64,000 bases of DNA from contig NZ_JACVCV010000001.1 in assembly GCF_017811155.1 (NCBI RefSeq), forward strand, positions 372,001 through 436,000, in the 5' to 3' direction. Below, piece by piece: positions 1-9,242 of this stretch; the first letter of the stretch is position 1; each line of letters opens with the position of its first letter. Source of the stretch: Lunatimonas salinarum (GTDB taxonomy: Bacteria; Bacteroidota; Bacteroidia; Cytophagales; Cyclobacteriaceae). Under the pieces are notes generated by a model. The model ran no database searches. It saw only the letters and a program-made list of their open reading frames with translations, and was not told the DNA's origin. The translations under genes and the position numbers were made by a program.

Positions 1-443
1 AACCAGTATTTTTCGCCTGCTGCCAATAACTCCTTACCGATCGGACCTTGCAATACTTTCACTTGGTGTTCGTCGTCCCGAAAAAGATAAGGCTGGCTCA
101 ATACTTTTATTTCCGGCGCAAAGCCCTCCATCGCCGCAGTAGAAACCTTGGTCATAGCCAAACTACCGATCTGCAAAAGCTCCACGAGTTCCCGCTCTGA
201 ACCTAACTGCTGATTGGGGTAGACCTGTATCTTCATCGTTCCGTTGGACTTTTCCTCCACCCGTTCGGCCATGAAAATCATGGCAGCATGAACCGGGTGA
301 CTGGTATCGAGTCCATGGCCAAGTTTTAAAATACGCACCCCACCGGGTGTGGAACAGGCAGCCATAACGAAAACCAACCCTAAGCAAAGGCATGCGAGGA
401 TACGAGGAGTTCTTGGAAGCTGGTTAATTGAGGTTGTTGTCAT
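1..443 (-). CDS. TRAP transporter substrate-binding protein, DctP family (3' end outside the window)
   Basis: This is the N-terminal 147 residues of an extracytoplasmic binding protein of a TRAP transporter, which would hand an organic acid to a DctQM membrane pair. The protein starts with a lipoprotein signal whose lipobox ends MAAC (Cys30), so it is probably anchored in the envelope. The mature part begins with a short strand followed by the family pattern of a conserved His near 'DTSHPVH', then 'NGTMKIQVYPNQQLGSERE' and 'VLSQPYLF', which match the DctP fold. The stop codon lies left of the window. It sits on the same strand as kdgK, 143 bases downstream of it, in a hexuronate gene set, so a uronate substrate is a reasonable inference but is not shown by the sequence. 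Confidence 0.9.
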   Translation of the reverse strand, partial: MTTTSINQLPRTPRILACLCLGLVFVMAACSTPGGVRILKLGHGLDTSHPVHAAMIFMAERVEEKSNGTMKIQVYPNQQLGSERELVELLQIGSLAMTKVSTAAMEGFAPEIKVLSQPYLFRDDEHQVKVLQGPIGKELLAAGEKYW

Positions 444-586
444 GTTAGGGTAAACTAAATTTCCACTGATTTATTTGGGTAAAATACAAATCAATAAAAT
501 TACTACTTAAATTCACGTCTAAATAGTATTTTTTTACTGAAAACGAACTAAATAGTTTCTAGTGAGATCGGTTATTTTGTTATAGA

Positions 587-1582
587 TCAGCGCAATAGCT
601 TTCCCACATTTTCACCTTTCACCAGTTGCGTTACTTCTTCTACCGTGACAAAATTGGCATCACCGGGGATAGAATGCTTGAGTACGGAAGCTGCAACCGC
701 ATAATTTAATGCTTCTGCAGGATCCATATACAGTAAGCCGTATATCAAACCAGCCATATAGGCATCGCCTCCGCCTACTCTATCCACAATATTCGGCATG
801 TCAAAGGATCTGCTGCTGAGCAATTCCCGCCCGTTCCACAACACCCCAGACAGGACATTATGGGTAGAACTTACGGATTCCCGTTGCGTAGTCGATAGGT
901 AGCGTACAGTGGGGAACAGTCTTTGCACCTGTGCACAGGCCTGTACATACTCCTTCTCGTGAATATCCGTGCAGTTTTCCAGATCCGTTAATCCGGCGAT
1001 GATCACGTCGGTGTGGCTGATCAGTTCTGGCATCACGTCTAGGGGCGACTTTCCATATTGCCAAAGGTTTCTACGGTAATTGATATCACCGCTGATCTTG
1101 ACATCGTGCTTTCTCGCGGCCTGCACTGCGCTGAGACACAAATTGGCCGCTGCCTCGGAGATAGCAGGCGTGATACCGGTCCAATGGAACCAGTCTGCAC
1201 CGTCAAAGACCCGGTCCCAGTCCACTTCAGCTCCATCGAATAAGGAAAAGGCAGAATAGAAACGATCATAAATTATCTTAGAAGACCGGTGCATGGACCC
1301 ATTTTCAAAAAAATACAAGCCCATTCTCCCTTCCCGGAGAAACACAAATGAAGTATCAATACCCGCAGCACGCAAGTAACGGATGCCCGCCTTACCTAGG
1401 TCATGGTTTGGAAATGCACAAACATGGGCTACCGACTGATCCCAATAGGCCAACGAAGCAGCCACATTTGCTTCTGCACCACCATATTGAACCTCATAAT
1501 CATGGGTTTGAATAAAACGCTCATGTCCAGGAGTGGAGAGGCGCATCATAACCTCGCCAAGCGTAATGATTCTTTTGGGCAT
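587..1582 (-). CDS. kdgK: 2-keto-3-deoxygluconate kinase (PfkB family)
   Basis: A 331-residue PfkB-family sugar kinase that would phosphorylate 2-keto-3-deoxygluconate to KDPG, the last kinase step of hexuronate breakdown before the aldolase. The N-terminal PfkB signature is seen at 'QYGGAEANVA' (about residues 33-42), and the C-terminal signature 'DRVGGGDAYMAG' starts at residue 267 with the catalytic Asp at 273. Length is usual for the family. The assignment to KDG rather than fructose or ribose rests on the 'LGEVMMRLS' opening typical of KdgK and on the neighbours: altronate and mannonate dehydratases, both of which make KDG, are transcribed divergently from the next intergenic region. The matching KDPG aldolase is not in the window. 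Confidence 0.9.
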   Translation of the reverse strand: MPKRIITLGEVMMRLSTPGHERFIQTHDYEVQYGGAEANVAASLAYWDQSVAHVCAFPNHDLGKAGIRYLRAAGIDTSFVFLREGRMGLYFFENGSMHRSSKIIYDRFYSAFSLFDGAEVDWDRVFDGADWFHWTGITPAISEAAANLCLSAVQAARKHDVKISGDINYRRNLWQYGKSPLDVMPELISHTDVIIAGLTDLENCTDIHEKEYVQACAQVQRLFPTVRYLSTTQRESVSSTHNVLSGVLWNGRELLSSRSFDMPNIVDRVGGGDAYMAGLIYGLLYMDPAEALNYAVAASVLKHSIPGDANFVTVEEVTQLVKGENVGKLLR

Positions 1583-1605
1583 CTGTTTCTATTTAGATAG
1601 GAGAT

Positions 1606-1617
1606 GATAACGCTAAC
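1606..1617. promoter_or_regulatory. Imperfect LacI-type operator (GATAACGCTAAC)
   Basis: A 12-base near-palindrome centred on CG, 24 bases upstream of the kdgK start in the kdgK/uxaA divergent region. It differs at two positions from the perfect palindrome found at 8147-8158, and the central CG with flanking TAAC arms is typical of LacI-family operators. Which regulator binds is not known; no LacI-family gene lies in the window. Confidence 0.45.
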
Positions 1618-1674
1618 GCGGTCGAAAAAAAAGCTTACAGGAAACCTTATTTCAACGAATTATTCCTAAATTGT

Positions 1675-1686
1675 GCAATCGATTGC
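1675..1686. promoter_or_regulatory. Perfect LacI-type palindrome (GCAATCGATTGC)
   Basis: A perfect 12-base palindrome centred on CG, 23 bases upstream of the chosen uxaA start and in the shared divergent region with kdgK. This sequence type is the classic LacI-family operator form. Its position next to uxaA suggests repression of the uronate operon that is relieved by a pathway intermediate, which is an inference. Confidence 0.55.
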
Positions 1687-1709
1687 TCAATATAACACAA
1701 AAATACGAA

Positions 1710-3356
1710 ATGAAACATACAGTGCTTAAAATACATCCTGCGGATAACGTACTGGTAGCCTTGGCCGATTTAAAAAAGGGAGAAAAGGTTCAATTTGAAA
1801 ACCAAACATTTACGTTGCACACCGATGTTAACGCAAAGCACAAATTTGCAATAAAGGCTTTTTCGCCGGGAGATCACATCTATATGTATGGAATTATCGT
1901 CGGAAAAGCGCTAAAACCAATTGCTTCTGGCGAGGCCATTACCACGCAGAATATCGCACATGCTACAGCTACCTATACCGGAAAACGGGAAATGGCCACT
2001 TGGCATGCACCTGATGTCAGCAAATGGAAAAACAGAACCTTCGAGGGCTATCATCGCTCCGATGGAAAGGTGGGCACTGCGAATTATTGGCTCGTGGTCC
2101 CATTGGTTTTTTGCGAAAACCGAAACATCGATATTCTCAAACAAGCATTTGTTGAAGAATTGGGTTTTGCCAAGCCAAACCCTTACACCAGTATCGTCCG
2201 GCGCATGAAGAACCAATACCTCAGTACAGGTAGTGCACATATGCAGCCCATCGGGCCGGAAGCGTTAGAGGTATTCGAAGAAAGCAGGATTTTTAAACAT
2301 GTGGATGGAATCAAATTCCTTACGCATCAGGGCGGATGCGGTGGAATTCGACAAGATTCCGAAGCCCTTTGCGCCTTGATTGCCGGATACATTGCCAATC
2401 CCAATGTGGCGGGGGCCACTGTTCTTAGCTTGGGCTGCCAAAATGCACAGCCTGCCATTCTACGAGAGAAATTGGCTGCCATAGAACCCAAAACAGAAAA
2501 GCCGGTAATCATCCTAGAGCAACAGCGAGAAGGCACAGAATCAACCCTTCTTCAGCGCGCGATCCAGGAAACTTTTTTGGGTCTGATAGAAGCGGATAAG
2601 CTTGCGAGAAAGCCTGCGCCGCTTTCGCAACTCAGCATTGGATTGGAGTGCGGCGGTTCAGATGGCTTTTCTGGTATCTCTGCGAACCCTGCACTAGGGC
2701 ATGTATCTGATATTCTGGCCGCCCTTGGCGGGAAGAGTATGCTGTCGGAATTTCCCGAATTATGTGGAGTTGAACAAGAACTGATCAACCGATGTACTTC
2801 CGATGAGGCTGCCGAAAAATTTGTACACCTGATGCGGGCTTATGCAGCGCGCGCAGAGGCAGTCGGTTCCGGATTTGACATGAACCCCTCACCCGGCAAT
2901 ATCAAGGATGGGCTGATTACCGATGCCATCAAGTCTGCCGGTGCTGCAAAGAAAGGGGGAACTTCCCCCATTGTTGATGTCCTAGACTATACTGAACAAG
3001 CCACTAAGCCTGGTTTAAACCTGCTTTGTACGCCGGGAAATGACGTAGAAAGCACCACGGCCATGGCCGGATCAGGAGCTAACATTATCCTGTTCACCAC
3101 GGGACTAGGCACTCCTACCGGAAACCCAATTACGCCGGTAATCAAGGTTTCTTCCAACCACAAGCTAGCAGAAAGAATGGCCGATATTATTGATGTGGAT
3201 ACGGGCTATATCGTGTCTGGAGAAAAAACCATCGAGGAAGTTGGCGACGATATGATGGAATTTATCATTCAAGTGGCAAGTGGTAAAATAAAACCCAAGG
3301 CGGTACAGTTAAACCAAGATGATTTTATACCTTGGAAAAGAGGCGTATCTTTGTAA
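1710..3356 (+). CDS. uxaA: Altronate dehydratase (UxaA family)
   Basis: A 548-residue protein that would dehydrate D-altronate to 2-keto-3-deoxygluconate in galacturonate breakdown. An N-terminal SAF-like domain (about residues 1-95) is followed by the altronate hydrolase core, with 'GYHRSDGKVGTANYW', 'HQGGCGG', 'ECGGSDGFSGISANP' and 'CTPGNDVESTTAMAGSGA' all clear. I place the start at the ATG at 1710 because the reading frame upstream (from 1671) adds 13 residues that do not belong to the family and would cover the palindrome at 1675. It is the first gene of a plus-strand run that continues with the SDR and uxuA. The sugar-acid isomerase and altronate oxidoreductase expected for a full galacturonate route are not present here. 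Confidence 0.88.
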   Translation: MKHTVLKIHPADNVLVALADLKKGEKVQFENQTFTLHTDVNAKHKFAIKAFSPGDHIYMYGIIVGKALKPIASGEAITTQNIAHATATYTGKREMATWHAPDVSKWKNRTFEGYHRSDGKVGTANYWLVVPLVFCENRNIDILKQAFVEELGFAKPNPYTSIVRRMKNQYLSTGSAHMQPIGPEALEVFEESRIFKHVDGIKFLTHQGGCGGIRQDSEALCALIAGYIANPNVAGATVLSLGCQNAQPAILREKLAAIEPKTEKPVIILEQQREGTESTLLQRAIQETFLGLIEADKLARKPAPLSQLSIGLECGGSDGFSGISANPALGHVSDILAALGGKSMLSEFPELCGVEQELINRCTSDEAAEKFVHLMRAYAARAEAVGSGFDMNPSPGNIKDGLITDAIKSAGAAKKGGTSPIVDVLDYTEQATKPGLNLLCTPGNDVESTTAMAGSGANIILFTTGLGTPTGNPITPVIKVSSNHKLAERMADIIDVDTGYIVSGEKTIEEVGDDMMEFIIQVASGKIKPKAVQLNQDDFIPWKRGVSL

Positions 3357-3396
3357 ATCACCCTAGAAGTTTTTATATACGAACTAACACCCAATT

Positions 3397-4212
3397 ATGT
3401 CTAACTTATTTTCCGTAAAGAACAAAATAATCATGGTCAGTGGGGCCACGGGTATTTTGGGCAAAGCTATAGCCAAACACCTGGCTTCCGAAGGGGCCCA
3501 AGTGATTATTTTGGGCAGAAGCCCAGAAAAAGTAAACACCTTAGTACAAGAGATAAAAGACGAGGGCGGCTTTGCCCACCCAGCCATTGCCGATGTGACC
3601 CAAGAAGACCAGCTGAACGAACTATTTGGAGAACTGAGCAAAGCGTTCGAAGTCTTAGACGTCCTCATCAATGCCGCAGGAGGTAATATGCCAGGCGCAG
3701 TCGTCATGCCAAACCAGTTTTTAACCGATCTGTCTGGTGATGATGTCCGAAAAATCATGGACCTGAACTACATGGGCACCTTCTTGCCTACCAAGGTATT
3801 CTTGCCCCTGATGACTGAAACCAAAGTTGGCAGTGTGATAAATATATCTTCCATGGCTGCGACAAGACCCATGACCCGTGTGATGGGATATGCTTCTGCA
3901 AAGGCCGCTGTTGACAACCTAACCAAGTGGCTTGCGACCGAATTTGCCAGAAAATACGGCGAAGGCATGCGTGTCAATGCGGTAGCACCCGGTTTTTTCC
4001 TGACTGAACAAAACCGCACCTTATTGACCAATCCAGACGGATCCCTCACCGAGAGAGGCAACCTAATTATACAAAACACCCCTATGGCTCGGTTTGGAAG
4101 TCCGGATGAGTTATTCGGCGCAATTCAGTTCCTGTGCAGCGACGCCTCCAAATTTGTCACTGGAACGATAATTGAGGTAGATGGTGGATTCAATGCATTT
4201 TCAGGAGTATGA
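3397..4212 (+). CDS. SDR-family oxidoreductase, probable D-mannonate (fructuronate) oxidoreductase
   Basis: A 271-residue short-chain dehydrogenase. The nucleotide-binding segment '[12 protein letters not shown]' lies near the N-terminus, the NAAGG element follows, and the catalytic Ser (about 151), Tyr165 and Lys169 (YASAK) are intact. In Bacteroidota an SDR of this size next to uxuA usually serves as the D-mannonate oxidoreductase, replacing the long-chain UxuB of enterobacteria; that role is inferred from position. It begins 40 bases after uxaA, and its stop overlaps the start of uxuA in ATGA, so the two are probably translationally coupled. Confidence 0.85.
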   Translation: MSNLFSVKNKIIMVSGATGILGKAIAKHLASEGAQVIILGRSPEKVNTLVQEIKDEGGFAHPAIADVTQEDQLNELFGELSKAFEVLDVLINAAGGNMPGAVVMPNQFLTDLSGDDVRKIMDLNYMGTFLPTKVFLPLMTETKVGSVINISSMAATRPMTRVMGYASAKAAVDNLTKWLATEFARKYGEGMRVNAVAPGFFLTEQNRTLLTNPDGSLTERGNLIIQNTPMARFGSPDELFGAIQFLCSDASKFVTGTIIEVDGGFNAFSGV

Positions 4213-5402
4213 GCAATAACCCCATAATGATGGAGCAGACCATGAGATGGTATGGCCCCAAAGATCCTGTTAGCCTAGCCGATATACGTCAGTCCGGAGC
4301 CTCTGGCATCGTAACTGCTTTGCATAATTTGCCAAACGGAACGGAATGGCCCCGGAAGTCCATTCGCGAGCGAAAACAATTGATTGAAAAAGCAGGCTTA
4401 ACGTGGTCGGTGGTGGAAAGCGTTCCGGTACATGAAAATATTAAAACGCGAAGTGGTAATTTTCAGACCCATATCCAAAACTACCAGCAAACCATCCGGA
4501 ATCTCGGTGCAGAAGGCATTCATGTGGTGTGCTACAACTTCATGCCAATTCTCGATTGGACTCGAACAGATTTGGGGTATACGCTGGAAAACGGGTCAAA
4601 AGCACTTCGATTTGACATGACGCAACTTGCTGCATTTGACGTCCACATTCTGCAACGAAAAGGCGCTGAAAAGGATTACACCTCTTCCATTCTGGCAAAA
4701 GCCAAAAACTATGTGGAAAAAATCACGACGGAGGAAAAAGAGCGACTGGTAAATACAATCATCGCCGGCCTTCCCGGCGCAGAAGAAGGCTATACCGTAG
4801 CGGATTTCCAATCGGCACTAGATACCTATGCGGGTATCGATGCCGACAAGCTAGCGCTTCATTTACAGCTCTTTTTGGACGAGATCATACCTGTTGCCGA
4901 AGAAAGCGGTGTATTTATTTGTGTCCATCCCGATGATCCGCCATTTCCGATTTTCGGATTGCCAAGAGTGGTGAGTACGGCCAAAGATTACGACCGGATT
5001 CTAAAGGGCAATAATAGCCCTCACAATGGCTTTACCTTCTGCACCGGTTCACTAGGCGTAAGAGCAGATAACGACCTGCCGGAAATGGTGAGAAAATACG
5101 GTGATCATTTTCATTTTGTGCACCTGCGTAGTACGCAGCGAGATGAGGAAGGCAATTTTTACGAGGCAAATCACCTGGAAGGAGATGTACCCATGGTGGA
5201 AGTGGTAAAAGAATTAGTCCTACTGCAGCAACGGTTGGGAAAGTCACTTCCTATGAGACCTGACCACGGACATCAGATGCTGGATGACCTTTCCAAGATA
5301 ACCAATCCAGGGTATTCGGCCATTGGCCGCCTTAAGGGCTTGGCAGAGCTCCGCGGGGTGGAAAGGGCACTAATCCACCGATTAAACGAAAAAAACATTT
5401 AA
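4209..5402 (+). CDS. uxuA: Mannonate dehydratase
   Basis: A 397-residue enzyme that dehydrates D-mannonate to 2-keto-3-deoxygluconate in glucuronate breakdown. Family landmarks are '[12 protein letters not shown]' at the N-terminus, '[14 protein letters not shown]' (metal and substrate region, about residue 236) and 'MRPDHGHQM' near residue 348. Full length for the family. The start overlaps the preceding SDR stop by four bases (ATGA), and the next gene follows after 25 bases, so it is in the middle of an operon. Together with uxaA and kdgK this gives two entry points into the KDG pool. Confidence 0.95.
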   Translation: MSNNPIMMEQTMRWYGPKDPVSLADIRQSGASGIVTALHNLPNGTEWPRKSIRERKQLIEKAGLTWSVVESVPVHENIKTRSGNFQTHIQNYQQTIRNLGAEGIHVVCYNFMPILDWTRTDLGYTLENGSKALRFDMTQLAAFDVHILQRKGAEKDYTSSILAKAKNYVEKITTEEKERLVNTIIAGLPGAEEGYTVADFQSALDTYAGIDADKLALHLQLFLDEIIPVAEESGVFICVHPDDPPFPIFGLPRVVSTAKDYDRILKGNNSPHNGFTFCTGSLGVRADNDLPEMVRKYGDHFHFVHLRSTQRDEEGNFYEANHLEGDVPMVEVVKELVLLQQRLGKSLPMRPDHGHQMLDDLSKITNPGYSAIGRLKGLAELRGVERALIHRLNEKNI

Positions 5403-5427
5403 TTGACTTAAATAACCTAAATTAATC

Positions 5428-6789
5428 ATGAAAAGTAATAACAAATCCCGAAGGAAATTCCTAAAAAAGACCGCGATGACAACTGCGGGTATTTCTGCCT
5501 TGGGCGCTTTAGGGTTTTCGGCAAAGAGCTATGGTAAGATCATTGGAGCCAATGAGCGCATCAATGTGGCTATAGCCGGATTGGGACGTAGATTGGGGGC
5601 CTTTTACCAGCCCATCGGACTAAAATCCAGCAACGTAAACCTGGTATACCTATGTGATGTAATGGAATCCCAACGGGAAAAGGCATTGCAGAATTTCCAA
5701 AAGGTCATTGATTACAAACCTAAATTGGAAAACAGTATCCTAAAGGTAATTGAGGACCATGAAGTGGATGCCCTGATAAACGCAACCCCGGACCATTGGC
5801 ATGCGCCAGGCACCTGGCTGGCACTGGAGGCTGGCAAACACGTGTATGTGGAAAAACCTTGTAGCCATAACCCGTACGAAGGCGAACTGCTGGTAGCCTA
5901 CCAAAAGAAATACAATAAGGTGGTGCAAATGGGTAACCAACAACGTTCCGCACCCGAGTCCATCGAGATTATCAAAGAAATACACAATGGGGTAATCGGA
6001 AACGTGTTTAAGGCAACCGCATTTTACAATTCCGCCCGAGGCGAAGTTCCAGTCCCCCAAAAAGCAGCCCCACCACAAGGCTTAGATTGGGAGTTGTTTC
6101 AAGGACCAGCACCAAGAAGGGAATATACCCATGACACTTGGAATTACAATTGGCACTGGTATGGATGGGAATATGGCACCGCCGAGTCCGGCAATAACGC
6201 CACCCATGAAATAGATGTGGCGCGTTGGGCATTGCAGGTTGACTTTCCATCTAAGGTAATCGTAGACGCAGGCAAATACCACTGGCCTGACGACGGATGG
6301 ACAATGTACGATACCATGGACGCAATTTTTAAATTTGATGGAAACCGCACCATACAATGGGACGGCAAGAGCCGCAATGGATACAATTCATTTGGACCAA
6401 CTGGCAGAGGAACCGTTATTTACGGATCAGAGGGAACGGTATTTGTGGATCGAGGTGGGTATAAACTCTACGACAGATCTGGAAAGCTGGTAAGAGAAAA
6501 TGCATCCGGAAACGACGAAGGTGGCACGCAGCTTGGCGGAGGAGGCGGTATGTCCACGCGGCACGTGGTCAACTTCTTCGAAGCCATTCGAGGCAAAGAA
6601 GCACAGCGGTCTCCCATAGACGAAGGGGCAAAAAGTGTCTTACTATGCCACCTGGCAAACATCGCCTCACGCACCGGTGAAATCTTGGAAGTAGACCCAA
6701 CGAACGGGCATATCAAGAACAGCAAAAAGGCAATGGCCCTGTGGAAACGGGAATACGAAAAAGGTTGGGAGCCAAAATTGAAAGCTTAA
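5428..6789 (+). CDS. Tat-exported Gfo/Idh/MocA family oxidoreductase
   Basis: A 453-residue NAD(P)-dependent sugar oxidoreductase. The start carries a textbook twin-arginine signal (SRRKFLK at residues 7-13, then a hydrophobic stretch), so it is probably exported folded with its cofactor. The Rossmann segment 'VAIAGLGRRLG' follows at about residue 47, then 'ATPDHWHAP' and the catalytic-lysine motif 'VEKPCSHNP'. The C-terminal end 'NGHIKNSKKAMALWKREYEKG' is nearly the same as that of the protein at 9243, showing they are paralogues. It follows uxuA by 25 bases and is probably in the same transcript. The substrate is unknown; a uronate- or glycoside-related sugar is an inference. Confidence 0.88.
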   Translation: MKSNNKSRRKFLKKTAMTTAGISALGALGFSAKSYGKIIGANERINVAIAGLGRRLGAFYQPIGLKSSNVNLVYLCDVMESQREKALQNFQKVIDYKPKLENSILKVIEDHEVDALINATPDHWHAPGTWLALEAGKHVYVEKPCSHNPYEGELLVAYQKKYNKVVQMGNQQRSAPESIEIIKEIHNGVIGNVFKATAFYNSARGEVPVPQKAAPPQGLDWELFQGPAPRREYTHDTWNYNWHWYGWEYGTAESGNNATHEIDVARWALQVDFPSKVIVDAGKYHWPDDGWTMYDTMDAIFKFDGNRTIQWDGKSRNGYNSFGPTGRGTVIYGSEGTVFVDRGGYKLYDRSGKLVRENASGNDEGGTQLGGGGGMSTRHVVNFFEAIRGKEAQRSPIDEGAKSVLLCHLANIASRTGEILEVDPTNGHIKNSKKAMALWKREYEKGWEPKLKA

Positions 6790-6834
6790 TCACTTCTTTT
6801 TGTCCTGAAAGTAGCCTTTAAATCAAAATGATGG

Positions 6835-6872
6835 TAGTACGGGTGGGGATCTTTTGAGATCCACCCGTACTA
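6835..6872. other. Intergenic hairpin
   Basis: An inverted repeat with 16 paired bases per arm, a two-base bulge in the left arm and a TTTG loop lies 45 bases after the stop of the 5428-6789 gene. It has no U-tract on either strand, so it is not a classic intrinsic terminator. It could stabilise the upstream mRNA end or act as an attenuating structure before the DUF6807 gene. Confidence 0.5.
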
Positions 6873-7009
6873 AAATCTACGCATAGGCTTCGGTAGCATA
6901 CCAATTTTTACGATACATTCGCTTCGAACGCCCTGCTGTTCCCAAAGAATAAACAAGCCGTTAATTGAAACCGCCTTTATCAAAGAATTATCCAAAAACC
7001 CATCTTGCC

Positions 7010-8083
7010 ATGAAAAACAACAAACTAGTAGCCTTCTTTCTAATCATTTTTTCCCTACCCCTTTTGCATGCCTATGCTGTAAAAGGTGATTTAACCTTAC
7101 AAACAATGCAAAACGACGAGCGAATTCAGCTCATCCAAAATGACGCCGAGCGCAGAGTGGATGTTATTATCGATGGAAAACACTTCACTTCCTATATCTA
7201 TCCCGAAAATATCGCAAAGCCCGTCCTTTACCCCATAAAGACATCAAACGAAACATTTATTACCCGTGGGTACCCCATAGCCAACCGACCGGGAGAACGC
7301 GTAGACCACCCGCACCACATTGGGCTGTGGCTTAATTACGGAGACGTAAACGGCTTGGACTTTTGGAATAATTCCGAAGCTATTGCTCCGGAAAGAAAGG
7401 ACAAATACGGTAGCATCATTCACAAAACCATCGTAAAGGCCGAGAATGGATCCAAAGAAGGCGTTTTGGAAGTGTCCATGGATTGGGTAGACAGCAAAGG
7501 AAAGGTGCTTTTATCAGAAAACACAACGTTCATTTTCGCTGGAAAGGGCGACAAGCGCACCATTGACAGAATTACCAAATTGACAGCCCGCACCGACGTT
7601 GCCTTCACCGATAACAAAGAAGGTATGTTGGGAATCAGAATGGCGCGAGAACTAGAGCATCCTTCGGATAAGCCCGAAAAATTTACCGATGCGCAGGGCA
7701 ATCCTACCGATGTACCCTCTATGAACAACGAAGGGGTAACTGGTAACTATCGCAGCAGTGAGGGGCTGGAAGGGGATGACGTATGGGGAACCCGGGGTAA
7801 ATGGATGAATCTAAGCGGAAATATAAAGGGAGAAAACATTTCAGTAGCAATTTTAGACCATCCGGAAAATGTAGGCTTCCCCACTTATTGGCATGCTAGA
7901 GGATATGGCCTCTATGCAGCAAATCCATTGGGGCAAAAAGCCATGAGTGGCGGTAAGGATGAGCTAAACCATCGCTTGAAAGCCGGAGAGTCCATGACAT
8001 TCAAGCACCGCATTGTCATTTACTCTGGAAAAGTAGTTGCCGATAAGGATGTCGAAAAAGACTACAAGGCATTTACAAAATAG
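7010..8083 (+). CDS. DUF6807 (PmoA-family) secreted protein
   Basis: A 357-residue protein with a Sec signal peptide (MKNNK followed by a hydrophobic run ending near HAYA). The DUF6807 hallmark 'RVDHPHHIGLWLNYGDVNG' is at about residues 100-118, and further conserved parts are 'DFWN', 'DDVWGTRGKWM' and 'ILDHPENVGFPTYWHARGYGL'. DUF6807 proteins are annotated as 'methane oxygenase PmoA' by old convention, but there is no methane-related evidence here; they are common in polysaccharide gene sets of Bacteroidota and Planctomycetota next to Gfo/Idh/MocA proteins. I chose the ATG at 7010, since the frame upstream opens only with TTG and would bury the signal peptide. Biochemical role unknown. Confidence 0.85.
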   Translation: MKNNKLVAFFLIIFSLPLLHAYAVKGDLTLQTMQNDERIQLIQNDAERRVDVIIDGKHFTSYIYPENIAKPVLYPIKTSNETFITRGYPIANRPGERVDHPHHIGLWLNYGDVNGLDFWNNSEAIAPERKDKYGSIIHKTIVKAENGSKEGVLEVSMDWVDSKGKVLLSENTTFIFAGKGDKRTIDRITKLTARTDVAFTDNKEGMLGIRMARELEHPSDKPEKFTDAQGNPTDVPSMNNEGVTGNYRSSEGLEGDDVWGTRGKWMNLSGNIKGENISVAILDHPENVGFPTYWHARGYGLYAANPLGQKAMSGGKDELNHRLKAGESMTFKHRIVIYSGKVVADKDVEKDYKAFTK

Positions 8084-8146
8084 CCCCTTCTTTTTATCAA
8101 ATTTAATAGTAACTTGGGGTTCGAAAAAAAAGTAATATCACCCACC

Positions 8147-8158
8147 GTTAACGTTAAC
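8147..8158. promoter_or_regulatory. Perfect LacI-type palindrome (GTTAACGTTAAC)
   Basis: A perfect 12-base palindrome with central CG, ending 17 bases before the ATG of the 8176 gene. It is of the LacI-family operator type and matches the imperfect site at 1606-1617 at 10 of 12 positions, which suggests that the same regulator may control both places. Confidence 0.55.
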
Positions 8159-8175
8159 TTTAATCATAGACGCAT

Positions 8176-9219
8176 ATGACGCCCCCCATTGACAGAAGGA
8201 AATTCATCGGAAAGGCCATGATAGCCGGTGCCGGAATCGGCATGAGTCAGCACTTGGAAGCATTCTCCATACCCTATGGCCAAAGGAATGAAAAACGAGT
8301 GGGAATCATCGGCTTGGACACCTCTCACAGTATCGCATTTACCAAGGCATTTAACGCCTCGGACGCTGCTGCAGACTTGGGAGGGTATAAAGTAGTAGCC
8401 GCATATCCCCAAGGCAGCAAAGACATCAAATCCTCTGTTGACCGTATACCTGGATACATCAAAGAAATCCATCAATTGGGCGTAGAAGTAGTGGGGTCAA
8501 TTAAGGAGTTGCTGGACAAGGTTGATTACGTACTGTTGGAAACCAATGATGGGCGTTTGCACTTGGAACAAGCGTTGGAAGTGTTTAAATCCGGAAAGCG
8601 GGTTTTTATTGATAAGCCTATTTCGGCATCTCTGGTGGATGCCATTGCCATTTTCAACGCATCGGAAAAGTACCATGTCCCTACCTTTTCCTCTTCTTCT
8701 CTCCGATACATGGAGAACGTGATCGCTGTTAATAATGGAAAGATAGGCAAAGTCTTGGGAGCGGATGCATATAGCCCTGCCACACTTGAACCCACTCATC
8801 CTGATCTGTTTTGGTACGGCATTCATGGAGTGGAAACGCTTTATGCGGTAATGGGCAAGGGGTGTAAAACGGTGCAGCGCACCTTTCACACGGATTCGGA
8901 AATAGTGGTTGGCACTTGGGAGGATGGCCGAATTGGTACTTTCAGGGGGTTAAGATCCGGTAAGACCGGGTACGGGGGTACAGCTTTTGGCACCGAAGGG
9001 GTAAGCAACCTAGGTCCTTATGGGGGATATAGACCATTATTGGTCGAAATTTCCAAGTTTTTCAATACCGGTATCCCACCAATTGATCCACGGGAAACCA
9101 TTGAGCTGTTCGCATTCATGGAAGCGGCCAGTGAAAGCAGCCGTAGAAAGGGTCAGGCTGTTTCTATAGCCGAAGTGATGTCAAAGGCACAACGGGCAGC
9201 CGATAAAATCAACCTTTAA
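8176..9219 (+). CDS. Tat-exported Gfo/Idh/MocA-like oxidoreductase (divergent member)
   Basis: A 347-residue Gfo/Idh/MocA-type protein with a probable Tat signal (DRRKFIGK at residues 6-13 followed by a Gly/Ala-rich hydrophobic stretch). The nucleotide-binding strand 'RVGIIGLDTSHSIAFTKAF' is atypical, having 'DTSH' where most members carry a Gly-rich turn, and the lysine motif is 'FIDKPISAS' instead of EKP. It is shorter than the two neighbours at 5428 and 9243 and belongs to a different subfamily. It lies 24 bases upstream of the 9243 gene, so they are probably co-transcribed from the region holding the GTTAACGTTAAC palindrome. Substrate unknown. Confidence 0.82.
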   Translation: MTPPIDRRKFIGKAMIAGAGIGMSQHLEAFSIPYGQRNEKRVGIIGLDTSHSIAFTKAFNASDAAADLGGYKVVAAYPQGSKDIKSSVDRIPGYIKEIHQLGVEVVGSIKELLDKVDYVLLETNDGRLHLEQALEVFKSGKRVFIDKPISASLVDAIAIFNASEKYHVPTFSSSSLRYMENVIAVNNGKIGKVLGADAYSPATLEPTHPDLFWYGIHGVETLYAVMGKGCKTVQRTFHTDSEIVVGTWEDGRIGTFRGLRSGKTGYGGTAFGTEGVSNLGPYGGYRPLLVEISKFFNTGIPPIDPRETIELFAFMEAASESSRRKGQAVSIAEVMSKAQRAADKINL

Positions 9220-9242
9220 AGTGGAAAAGAAATCAAAGAAAA

